Shown in pieces: positions 1-8,195 of a DNA stretch of 10,977 nt. The stretch is from contig JABDEJ010000075.1 of the NCBI GenBank assembly GCA_013287095.1, positions 1 to 10,977 on the forward strand. Reading direction: 5' to 3'. Made by a program: the position numbers and the translations under genes. This DNA comes from Bacteroidota bacterium. Its GTDB lineage: Bacteria; Bacteroidota; Bacteroidia; CAILMK01. The number at the start of each line of letters is the position of its first letter. Within the stretch, counting starts at the first letter, position 1. Below the pieces are notes generated by a model, which made no database searches, was not told the DNA's origin, and worked only from the letters and a program-made list of their open reading frames with translations.

Positions 1-1
1 G

Positions 2-1435
2 GATAACGGTGAAATCAGTGTAAATGCCTCTGGTATTACTTTACTTGACGGGGCTTCTATTGATGGTGGTGATGCGGGATATTCTGAAATATCGAAACTG
101 AACCCGAACTTTTATCTTGAAGAGTACACAGATGGTAATATTAGCAGATCATTTAACAATGGCGCTGCATGGGATCCGTTTATAACCGCAAAAGGCGAAG
201 TAATCCCTAGTCCGAGCTTTAGCAGTTATACCTTCATGTCGTGGTTTTCCTTGTGGGAAAGTGCAAATGATCCTACCTCTGTTGACTCAGTTGTATTTTT
301 TGACCCTGCAAGTGCACATAAAGCCGGTAGTATTATTTCTGTGGAAAGCCCAAATGGCGTTTCCTTCAACTATACACTAACAAAAGACCTTCCTGCAAAA
401 CAAAACCTTACAGTTCAGGACATAACTCAATCCAAAATATTTGTCGCTGTGAATGGTGAAATTTGGATGTCGAAGGATATTTTGAAAACCTCAATTACTA
501 CTCCCGTTTTTTATAGGATAGCCTCAATTCCAGGATTTTCTGCATTAATGATTCGAAGTACACCTGATGGCAATACTATTTTTGCAGCGGGGACACTCAA
601 CGGTTCAGCAGCCTTGTACCGTGTTACTGGACTTAGCGGGAAAATATATAAATATCCAAATATTCCAGTGTTGACGCCCGCGTCCTTTAGTCCAGATAGT
701 GTAGGTATAGTAACCACACAATTATACACTGCATCAGGACAGGTTGGTACTGGTGTATGTATTGACGATAACGACTTAAATCATATTCTTTTCTGCACTG
801 GTACTTATGACCGTACAAACTCGCATGTGTTTGAAAGTGACAATGCTATAAGCGCTACTCCAACGTTTACAGATATTTCCAGCAACCTACCTAGCTTACC
901 CGTTTATGATGTACTTATTGACTCACACAATCCCAATATCTATTTGTGCGGTACTGACCTTGGCGTATATTCTACACTAAATAGAGGAAGTAGCTGGAAA
1001 GAAGAAAACAGTGGTATGGAAAGGGTTCCCGTGTCCATGTTACGTCAGCAAAAATACCTCGACAAATCCTGGGACGGCCCTTATATCTATTGCTCTACAT
1101 ACGGACGTGGAATGTTTTACAGCGGAACACTTACTACTGGAATTAATGAACAAGGAGGTAATGGCATTGGATCAGGTCATTTAACAATGGATCTGTATCC
1201 AAATCCTGTTCACGGATCTGTGAATGTAAACGTGACGATTCCAACACCCTCCCAGGTAATTGTGTGCATCTACAATATGCAAGGCAAATTGTTAAGCACC
1301 AATAACTATGGTGGTCAACCTTCAGGAAATCATGTCTACAATATAAATACAAGCAGTTTAAGTGAAGGCACTTACTTTGTAAAAGTTTCCGCAGGCGGAC
1401 TTGAACAAACAAGTAAAATGCTTGTACTGAATTAA
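2..1435 (+). CDS. Secreted BNR/Asp-box beta-propeller protein with type IX secretion C-terminal sorting domain (5' partial)
   Basis: The reading frame is open from base 2 to the TAA at 1433-1435 (477 visible residues), so the gene starts before the window. The first in-frame ATG, at 236, is internal: the 78 residues before it are clearly coding and include GGDAGYSEISKLNP and an Asp-box-like SFNNGAAW (149-172). A second Asp-box-like stretch, STLNRGSSW (971-997), follows GTDLGVY, and STYGRGMF comes soon after. These are typical of sortilin/BNR-type propeller repeats in Bacteroidota exoproteins. The last 80 residues (from 1193) begin LYPNPV and contain IYNMQGKLL and LSEGTYFVKV, the hallmarks of a type A type IX sorting domain. 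The protein is therefore probably exported through the outer membrane and either released or anchored at the surface. Its enzymatic or binding role cannot be told from this part. It is convergent with the pump genes and not functionally linked to them by sequence. Confidence 0.9.
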   Translation, partial: DNGEISVNASGITLLDGASIDGGDAGYSEISKLNPNFYLEEYTDGNISRSFNNGAAWDPFITAKGEVIPSPSFSSYTFMSWFSLWESANDPTSVDSVVFFDPASAHKAGSIISVESPNGVSFNYTLTKDLPAKQNLTVQDITQSKIFVAVNGEIWMSKDILKTSITTPVFYRIASIPGFSALMIRSTPDGNTIFAAGTLNGSAALYRVTGLSGKIYKYPNIPVLTPASFSPDSVGIVTTQLYTASGQVGTGVCIDDNDLNHILFCTGTYDRTNSHVFESDNAISATPTFTDISSNLPSLPVYDVLIDSHNPNIYLCGTDLGVYSTLNRGSSWKEENSGMERVPVSMLRQQKYLDKSWDGPYIYCSTYGRGMFYSGTLTTGINEQGGNGIGSGHLTMDLYPNPVHGSVNVNVTIPTPSQVIVCIYNMQGKLLSTNNYGGQPSGNHVYNINTSSLSEGTYFVKVSAGGLEQTSKMLVLN

Positions 1436-1460
1436 AAAAAAAAGAAATTTATTACTTAAC

Positions 1461-1491
1461 AAAAAAGGCGCTTGATGAAGGCGCTTTTTTT
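1461..1491. terminator. Bidirectional intrinsic terminator between convergent genes
   Basis: Bases 1461-1471 (A6-G-GCGC) pair with 1481-1491 (GCGC-T7) to give an 11-bp stem with one G-U pair and a 9-base loop. The T run on the plus strand begins 49 bases after the stop of the secreted-protein gene. Read on the minus strand the same hairpin ends in a T6 run, so it can also stop transcription arriving from the pump gene that ends at 1700. The 208 bases between the hairpin and that stop hold no gene that I can support. Confidence 0.85.
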
Positions 1492-1699
1492 GTTTATAAA
1501 TTTGGCAGTTTACTTTGCCTTTGGATTAACTATCCCGTAAGGATTTGATACTTTCCTCTTCCATACGCTGTACTATCAAATAATATTTATGAAGCAATCG
1601 TATAACTTGTCTAAAAGGAAATCCATTTACATTCAAAATGTACCAATAGCATTCAAGTTACCCTCGAGAAAGTATTACCAAAATAAACTCAATCTAAAA

Positions 1700-4600
1700 C
1701 TATCCTGCCAATTGAGGATCATCCCTATGGGCGTGACGCTTCCTGTAAATAAGCATGTAAATGGCAGGTAATACGATCATAACCAGGATGGTTGCAGAAA
1801 TCAATCCGCCAATCACGACCACGGCAAGAGGTTTCTGTGTTTCCGAGCCAATACCTTTCGACAGGGCAGCGGGCAAAAGTCCGAGCATGGCCATCAGAGC
1901 AGTCATGACTACTGGTCGCAATCGGCTCTTTGCACCTTCTTTTACAGCTTCAGCCAGCGGCCTGCCATCATGTAGGTTCTTTTTAAATACGGAAACAAGA
2001 ATGACTCCGTTCTGAACACAAACGCCAAATAATGCAATAAATCCAACACCGGCAGAAATACTAAAGTTGATCCCGGTTATCAAAAGGGCCAAAATACCCC
2101 CGATAAGGGCAAAAGGCACATTCATTAATACAATACTTGCGTCAAGCGTATTGCCAAACATGACGAAAAGCAGAATAAAGATAAGGATAAGACTTATAGG
2201 TACAACGAGTTCCAAACGTTTGGTAGCCCGTTCCTGGTTTTCAAATTCACCATTCCAGGTTGTAGTGTACCCTCTTGGCAAATGCAGCATTTTATGCACA
2301 TTAGCCTGGGCTTCCGCAATAGTACTACCCAAATCTCTGCCTCTTACGGAGAATTTCAATGCAATAAACCTGGCATTCCCTTCCCGATAGATAAAAGCCG
2401 GTCCGGAAATCACATCTATATCAGCTATTTCCTTTAGTGGAACCTGCAAGCCACTTTGGGTGGGTACAAGTAGATCGGAAATTTCATTTATATCATATCT
2501 ATACTGAGGAAGATACCGGATCCTGATATCAAATTTCCTCTCTCCTTCATATAGTTGAGAGGCTGCTTTACCACCAATTGCCATTTCAATCACAGAGTTG
2601 GCATCTGCAGTATTTACACCATATTGAGCCATTTTTGTTTGATTGAGGTTTATGTCGAGTTCGGGTTGGCCAATATTCCTGAATATACCAAGGTCTTCTA
2701 CCCCTCTCACTTTTTTAATAGCATTTTGGACAGTGTCTGCCATTTTTTCAAGAGCCCGGAGATCAGTTCCGAAAATCTTGATAGCCATGGCACCTTTAAC
2801 GCCCGAAACCGCTTCTTCTACATTGTCAGAGATCGGCTGCGAAAAATTAAAATCTATCCCCGGGAATATGTTCAGCTTTTCCTGCATCCGGTTAATAAGT
2901 TCTTCCTTGGTTATATTCTCTTTCCACTCGGATTTAGGCAGCAGGTTCACGGCAAATTCTTCATTGAAAAACCCCGTAGCATCCGTTCCGTCATCAGGCC
3001 GGCCTGTTTGTGAAATGACTTGTTTCACTTCAGGAAAAGTGAGGAATACACGCCGGATCTTATCACTGATTTTTACTGATTCTGTGAGTGATACACTCAT
3101 TGGCAGACTTGATCTCACCCAGATATCCCCTTCATCAAGATGCGGAAGGAATTCAGTACCAATAAACCTGAAAACGTAGAGACTGATTGCAAGGGCGAAA
3201 ACGGCAATGATAACACTTTGCCTGGGTCTACGCATCACCAGGTTCAGCACTGGTTCATAGATGCGGTTGAAAAAATTAACAATGGGATTTTCTCTTTCCT
3301 TTACATTCTTTTTAAGTAATATACTCGAAAGCATGGGTACCAGGGTTAATGTAAATATCAAGGCGCCCAATAGCGCAAATCCAATGGTATACGCAAGTGG
3401 CGAAAACATTTTGCCCTCCACTTTCTGAAAAGCAAAAATGGGCATAAGAGCGAGAATGATGATAACCTTTGAAAAGAATATCGGCTTGCCCATTTCGGTC
3501 GCCGTTTTTCGTATCCAGCCAAATTTTGCCCTTTTGTTAAAAGTTTCCATACCAAGCTCATGGGATTTGTGCGACAAGGACGCAAATATGGCTTCGACAA
3601 TAACCACAGCCCCATCAATAATGATCCCAAAATCAATAGCGCCCATAGATAACAAGTTGGCAGACATGCCCTTCATTCTGATAAGGATAAATGCAAAAAG
3701 CAATGCCAGCGGAATAATAATTGAAACGATAACAGTAGTGCGCCAGTCTGCAAGGAATATCAAAAGAATGAAAGTCACCAGGAGTATACCTTCTACCAGG
3801 TTGTGCATCACAGTGTTAGTGGTACTGTTCACAAGATCTGTTCTGTCGTAAAAGGTTTTTATCTGTACTCCCGTAGGAAGAATGCTGTTGTTCAATACAT
3901 CAATCTTGGCTTTTACACCTTCAAGAACCATTTTCGGGTCTTCACCGCGCCGCATCACCACAATACCCTCTACCACATCATTTTGATAATCCCTACCTAC
4001 TTGTCCAAGCCGTGGTAAAGCGCCTTCGTGCACCTGGGCGACATTTCTTATCAATATAGGGGTCCCATTTATATTGCTCACAACAATATTTCCAAGTTCA
4101 CCGAGATCATTAATAAGACCAATTCCCCGAACCACATAAGCCTGTGAACTTTTTTCAATGACATCACCTCCTACATTGATGTTGCTATTGCTTATGGCTT
4201 TATAAACATCAAGGGCTGTAAATCCATATTTTTTAAGCAATTGGGGATCAACACTCACTTCGTAAGTTTTGGTTTCGCCGCCGAAGCTATTAATGTCGGC
4301 CACACCTGGAACTTGTTTCAGATTTCGTTCCACTACCCAATCTTCAAGTGTTTTGAGGTCTTTGACTCCCATCGTTTTACTTTCAAGCGTAAATCTGAAA
4401 ATCTCACCCGTAGGTCCATAAGGGGGCTCAACATCCGGTTGTATATTATCAGGAAGGTTCACATTTGCCAACCGGTTCATTACGTTCTGGCGAGCCACAA
4501 AGTCTTCAATGTTGTCATCAAAATACATGGTCACCACTGAAAGACCAAAAAGAGAAATGGAGCGCAGGCTCGTTTTATTTGGAACCGCATTCATCTCTGT

Positions 4601-4819
4601 TTCAATAGGTATTGTGATATATTTTTCTACTTCTTCTGCGCTGCGACCGGGCCATTGAGAAATAATAATGATATGCGTATTCGTGACATCCGGATACGCC
4701 TCAATTGGGGTATTCATAAAACTGGCCACACCTGCAACAACTACCAGCAAGGTGATAAATACTACAAAGAATTTATTCTTGAGAGAGAAGGTAATGATGC
4801 TTTTTATGAACTTATTCAT
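1700..4819 (-). CDS. czcA: CzcA/CusA-family heavy-metal efflux RND transporter (second pump of the pair)
   Basis: The product is 1039 residues, full length for HME-type RND pumps, which use the proton gradient to drive metal ions out through a trimeric inner-membrane protein. Twelve membrane helices are visible: one near 14-34, a block from about 337 to 552 (TM2-7), and a block from about 870 to 1024 (TM8-12), with two large periplasmic porter domains between. TM4 reads IDFGIIIDGAVVIVEA, giving D396, D402 and E409, the acidic triad of CzcA-like divalent-cation pumps. Aligned from memory to E. coli CusA, the Cu/Ag-binding methionines 573, 623 and 672 fall at R569, N619 and E669, which argues against a Cu/Ag pump. 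The ATG at 4819 gives the same MNKFIKSII start as the paralogue upstream in the operon. No Shine-Dalgarno sequence precedes it. It lies behind a strong terminator, so it needs read-through or its own promoter. Family assignment is firm; the metal is inferred. Confidence 0.95.
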   Translation of the reverse strand: MNKFIKSIITFSLKNKFFVVFITLLVVVAGVASFMNTPIEAYPDVTNTHIIIISQWPGRSAEEVEKYITIPIETEMNAVPNKTSLRSISLFGLSVVTMYFDDNIEDFVARQNVMNRLANVNLPDNIQPDVEPPYGPTGEIFRFTLESKTMGVKDLKTLEDWVVERNLKQVPGVADINSFGGETKTYEVSVDPQLLKKYGFTALDVYKAISNSNINVGGDVIEKSSQAYVVRGIGLINDLGELGNIVVSNINGTPILIRNVAQVHEGALPRLGQVGRDYQNDVVEGIVVMRRGEDPKMVLEGVKAKIDVLNNSILPTGVQIKTFYDRTDLVNSTTNTVMHNLVEGILLVTFILLIFLADWRTTVIVSIIIPLALLFAFILIRMKGMSANLLSMGAIDFGIIIDGAVVIVEAIFASLSHKSHELGMETFNKRAKFGWIRKTATEMGKPIFFSKVIIILALMPIFAFQKVEGKMFSPLAYTIGFALLGALIFTLTLVPMLSSILLKKNVKERENPIVNFFNRIYEPVLNLVMRRPRQSVIIAVFALAISLYVFRFIGTEFLPHLDEGDIWVRSSLPMSVSLTESVKISDKIRRVFLTFPEVKQVISQTGRPDDGTDATGFFNEEFAVNLLPKSEWKENITKEELINRMQEKLNIFPGIDFNFSQPISDNVEEAVSGVKGAMAIKIFGTDLRALEKMADTVQNAIKKVRGVEDLGIFRNIGQPELDINLNQTKMAQYGVNTADANSVIEMAIGGKAASQLYEGERKFDIRIRYLPQYRYDINEISDLLVPTQSGLQVPLKEIADIDVISGPAFIYREGNARFIALKFSVRGRDLGSTIAEAQANVHKMLHLPRGYTTTWNGEFENQERATKRLELVVPISLILIFILLFVMFGNTLDASIVLMNVPFALIGGILALLITGINFSISAGVGFIALFGVCVQNGVILVSVFKKNLHDGRPLAEAVKEGAKSRLRPVVMTALMAMLGLLPAALSKGIGSETQKPLAVVVIGGLISATILVMIVLPAIYMLIYRKRHAHRDDPQLAG

Positions 4820-4886
4820 GAAGGGAAATTTGATGTATAAATCTTAAACGAACTAGCATTAATAAAATAATGTCATAATACAATCC

Positions 4887-4916
4887 CAAATTAACGGCTT
4901 ATCATGCTAAGTTCAA
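4887..4916 (-). promoter_or_regulatory. Possible Bacteroidota-type promoter for the second pump
   Basis: On the minus strand TTG (4916-4914) and TTAATTTG (4894-4887) are separated by 19 bases. The second element differs at one position from the Bacteroidota -7 consensus TAnnTTTG, and the spacing fits the known -33/-7 arrangement. It sits just after the terminator hairpin and would give a leader of about 60 bases before the ATG at 4819. The match is imperfect in AT-rich DNA, so this is only a candidate. Confidence 0.3.
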
Positions 4917-4950
4917 TCATAAGGCGTAAAAATTGTTGTTAAATAAACAA

Positions 4951-4991
4951 AAATCCCCTCTAATGTTTGTCGAAAACATTAGAGGGGATTT
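4951..4991 (-). terminator. Strong intrinsic terminator between the two pump genes
   Basis: Bases 4951-4968 are a perfect 18-bp reverse complement of 4974-4991, with a 5-base loop. On the minus strand the stem ends ...GGGGATTT and runs straight into TTGTTTATTT, a U-rich tail suited to Rho-independent termination. On the plus strand the tail is poor. The hairpin begins 22 bases after the stop codon of the first pump (5014), so it most likely ends the channel-adaptor-pump transcript, or lets only part of the transcription pass to the second pump. Confidence 0.88.
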
Positions 4992-5013
4992 GTAAAGATT
5001 ATAATAATTTATA

Positions 5014-8000
5014 TCAAACAGCTTGAGGCTGTGAATGGCGTCTGGAATAAACCAGTATATAAACAGAAGGAAGGATAAGTAAGGATAAAATGGTGGCAGT
5101 AATAAGCCCTCCGATGATAACTACCGCCAAAGGTTTCTGGGTTTCTGAACCTATACCAGTTGAAAGGGCTGCGGGAAGTAACCCTATTGATGCCATAATT
5201 GCGGTCATCAATACCGGTCTTAGCCTCGTTAATGTACCTTCTTTGACGGCCCTGATCAACGGAAGACCATCATGTATATTTTTTCGGAAGCGGGATACAA
5301 GAATAACCCCGTCCTGGGTAGCAATCCCAAACAAAGCAATAAAACCAACGCCTGCCGAAATACTGAAATTTATGTTCGTTACCAGCAATGCCAGAATACC
5401 TCCAATTAAGGCGAATGGCACATTCATCAAAACCAGGCTCGCATCCAAAACACCTCCAAATGTGGTGAATAGAATAATAAAAATAAGAATAATACTAATT
5501 GGGACGACCAATTCAAGCCTTTTGGTTGCTCTTTCCTGGTTTTCAAATTCACCATTCCAGGTGACTGTATAGCCACGCGGCAAATTCAACATTTTATGTA
5601 CATTACTTTGGGCTTCCGCAATAGTTCCCCCCAAATCGCGACCCCTAACCGAAAATTTAAGCGCTATAAAGCGCCTGTTACCTTCCCTGTATATAAAGGC
5701 CGGCCCGGAAATAAAGCCAATATCAGCAATTTCTTTCAAAGGGACTTGCAATCCGCTTTGTGTGGGAACCAGCAAGTCGGATATTTGATCCGCATTGCTA
5801 CGGTATTGGGGAAGATACCTGACCCTAATGTCGAATTTCTTTTCACCTACATATAATTCAGAGGCCGCCTTGCCTCCAATCGCTGTTTCAATTACAGAAT
5901 TGGCATCTGAAGTACTAACCCCATATTGAGCCATTTTCGTCTGGTCCAGGTTAATATCTAGTTCAGGCTGGCCAATATTTCTGAAAACGCCCAGGTCTTC
6001 GACTCCATGTACCCCTTTGATGGCATTTTGTACTGTATCAGCCATTTTTTCAAGTTTTCTGAGGTCGTCGCCAAATATTTTGATGGCCATTGCTCCTTTG
6101 ACTCCCGAAACGGCTTCTTCAACATTGTCGGATATGGGTTGTGAAAAATTGAAGATTACCCCAGGGAATTTAGCAAGTTTTGCCTGCATGGCATCTATGA
6201 GTTCTTCCTTCGTTCTTTTGCTTTTCCAATCATCTTTGTCATATAAATTAACTGCAAACTCTTCGTTAAAAAAACTAGTGGCGTCTGTACCGTCATCAGG
6301 CCTGCCAGTCTGTGAAATAACCTGCTTTACTTCTGGAAATGAAAGAAGTATTCTACGTATTTGATCACTGGTTTTCACGGATTCAGACAAAGATACACTC
6401 ATAGGCAGGCTTGATCTCACCCAGATATCACCTTCATCCAGGTGCGGCAAAAACTCTGTCCCAATAAATCTGAAACAGTAAATGCTTCCTATAAGTATCA
6501 ATACTGCAATAGCAGTGCTGAACTTTGGTTTTTTCAAAACACCATTTAGTACAGGTGTATAGACTTTATGAATAAACCTGATGATTGGGTTATCCCTTTC
6601 CCTCACATTTTTTCTGAGGAGAATGCTGGCAAGCATGGGAACCAATGTCATTGTAAAAATCAAGGCGCCCAGGAGTGCAAAAGACATGGTAAATGCTAGC
6701 GGGGAAAACATTTTTCCCTCTACCTTTTGAAAAGCAAAAATCGGCATGAAGGCAGTAATAATGATAAGCTTTGAAAAGAATATAGGCTTACCCATTTCAG
6801 TAGCAATTCGTTTGATCCACCCCAGTTTTGATCGCTTGTTAAAATTCTCCATTCCCAAATGCTCCGACTGCAAAGACAGGAAAGCAAAAATGGCCTCCAC
6901 CATCACCACAGCTCCATCTATGATAATACCAAAATCTATAGCGCCCATTGATAACAGATTGGCAGACATACCCTTAATCCGCATAAGGATGAAGGCAAAT
7001 AATAATGCCAGCGGAATTACAATTGATACGATAACAGTAGTTCGCCAATCTGCAAGGAATATCAAAAGGATGAAAGTAACAAGAATGATACCCGCTACAA
7101 GGTTATGCATAACGGTATGAGTTGTTTTATTTACGAGGTCTGTTCTGTCGTAGAAAGTCTTTAACCTCACTCCTTCGGGCAGAATATTGTTATTAAGCTC
7201 GTCTATTTTTGCCTTTACTCCCTGTAAAACTTCCTTGGGATCTTCTCCCCTGCGCATAACTATAATACCTTCAACCACATCGTTTTGATAGTCCCTGCCT
7301 ACCTGGCCAAGCCTTGGTAGCGCAGATTCATGTACCTGTGCCACATTCCTTACCAATATGGGCGTACCATTAACATTGCTTATCACAATGTTTCCCAATT
7401 CAGTAAGATCATTAATGAGTCCGATTCCTCGCACAACATAGGCTTGTGAACTCTTTTCAATAATATCGCCACCTACATTAATATTACTATTGCTGATTGC
7501 CCGATATACATCAAGGGATGTAAAACCATATTTTTTAAGCAATTGAGGATCAACACTTACTTCGTACGTTTTGGTTTCCCCTCCAAAGCTGTTAATATCC
7601 GCCACGCCTGGAACCTGTTTCAGGTTTCTTTCAACAACCCAGTCTTCAAGTGTTTTCAGGTCCCGGACGCCCATGGTTTTGCTCTCAAGGGTAAACCTGT
7701 ATATTTCACCTGTCGGGCCATAAGGAGGCTCTACATCGGGTTGTACATTGTCCGGCAGGTCAACCGCTGCCAAACGGTTCATAACATTCTGACGCGCATG
7801 AAAATCGTCAATATCATCTTCAAAAAACATGGTTACCACAGAAAGTCCGAACAATGAAATGGAACGCAGGCTGGTTTTGTTGGGCACCGCATTCATCTCA
7901 GTTTCAATGGGTATAGTGATAAATTTTTCTACTTCTTCAGCACTTCTTCCGGGCCACTGTGTGATTATAATTATATGAGTATTGGTCACATCGGGATACG

Positions 8001-8121
8001 CTTCGATAGGCGTATTCAGAAAACTTGCTATCCCGCCCGCAACGACAATGAGCGTCATGAATAAGACGAAGAATTTGTTCTTGATGGAGAACGAAATAAT
8101 GCTTTTGATAAATTTGTTCAT
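5014..8121 (-). CDS. czcA: CzcA/CusA-family heavy-metal efflux RND transporter (first pump of the pair)
   Basis: The product is 1035 residues, the inner-membrane, proton-driven pump of a tripartite metal exporter. It has the usual 12-helix RND layout with two periplasmic porter domains (about 35-336 and 553-869). TM4 reads IDFGIIIDGAVVMVEA, so D396, D402 and E409 are all present as in CzcA-like divalent-cation pumps. The positions matching CusA's Cu/Ag methionines are again R569, N619 and E669. It aligns without a gap to the pump at 1700-4819 over 1030 residues, at about 83% identity by hand count. TM10 differs: it reads GIATQDGV here against GVCVQNGV there, placing an extra acidic residue (D937) in the membrane. 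The gene starts 74 bases after the adaptor stop and is probably in the same operon. The ATG at 8121 is preceded by a weak purine stretch (GGAAAAAGA) rather than a clear ribosome site. Substrate is inferred, family is firm. Confidence 0.96.
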   Translation of the reverse strand: MNKFIKSIISFSIKNKFFVLFMTLIVVAGGIASFLNTPIEAYPDVTNTHIIIITQWPGRSAEEVEKFITIPIETEMNAVPNKTSLRSISLFGLSVVTMFFEDDIDDFHARQNVMNRLAAVDLPDNVQPDVEPPYGPTGEIYRFTLESKTMGVRDLKTLEDWVVERNLKQVPGVADINSFGGETKTYEVSVDPQLLKKYGFTSLDVYRAISNSNINVGGDIIEKSSQAYVVRGIGLINDLTELGNIVISNVNGTPILVRNVAQVHESALPRLGQVGRDYQNDVVEGIIVMRRGEDPKEVLQGVKAKIDELNNNILPEGVRLKTFYDRTDLVNKTTHTVMHNLVAGIILVTFILLIFLADWRTTVIVSIVIPLALLFAFILMRIKGMSANLLSMGAIDFGIIIDGAVVMVEAIFAFLSLQSEHLGMENFNKRSKLGWIKRIATEMGKPIFFSKLIIITAFMPIFAFQKVEGKMFSPLAFTMSFALLGALIFTMTLVPMLASILLRKNVRERDNPIIRFIHKVYTPVLNGVLKKPKFSTAIAVLILIGSIYCFRFIGTEFLPHLDEGDIWVRSSLPMSVSLSESVKTSDQIRRILLSFPEVKQVISQTGRPDDGTDATSFFNEEFAVNLYDKDDWKSKRTKEELIDAMQAKLAKFPGVIFNFSQPISDNVEEAVSGVKGAMAIKIFGDDLRKLEKMADTVQNAIKGVHGVEDLGVFRNIGQPELDINLDQTKMAQYGVSTSDANSVIETAIGGKAASELYVGEKKFDIRVRYLPQYRSNADQISDLLVPTQSGLQVPLKEIADIGFISGPAFIYREGNRRFIALKFSVRGRDLGGTIAEAQSNVHKMLNLPRGYTVTWNGEFENQERATKRLELVVPISIILIFIILFTTFGGVLDASLVLMNVPFALIGGILALLVTNINFSISAGVGFIALFGIATQDGVILVSRFRKNIHDGLPLIRAVKEGTLTRLRPVLMTAIMASIGLLPAALSTGIGSETQKPLAVVIIGGLITATILSLLILPSVYILVYSRRHSQPQAV

Positions 8122-8195
8122 AATGGCACAGTCTTTTTCCAGTAAAGTGATTTAATATTTTAAAAACCAGCAGTTTAACTTAGTAAAATAATTTT

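Noticed and set aside
1628..1642. Small hairpin TACATT-CAA-AATGTA downstream of the second pump
   Set aside because: It has only 6 AT-rich base pairs and no T run on the minus strand. The hairpin at 1461-1491 is the better terminator.
1589..1771. 60-codon plus-strand frame across the pump's 3' end
   Set aside because: It overlaps the end of the pump gene antisense, has no recognisable motif, and starts in a plain intergenic stretch.
2555..3179. Overlapping plus-strand frames of 152 and 178 codons inside the second pump gene
   Set aside because: They are antisense to a strongly conserved RND gene. Similar antisense frames recur at the matching place in the other pump, as expected from shared codon pattern, and they show no recognisable domain.
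5090..5572. 160-codon plus-strand frame inside the first pump gene
   Set aside because: It is antisense to the conserved TM8-12 coding region, and its residues are an artefact of reading hydrophobic codons backwards.
4820..8195. Duplication of flanking non-coding DNA along with the pump gene
   Set aside because: The bases just upstream of the two pump starts (4820 onward and 8122 onward) show no similarity, so homology is limited to the coding regions.
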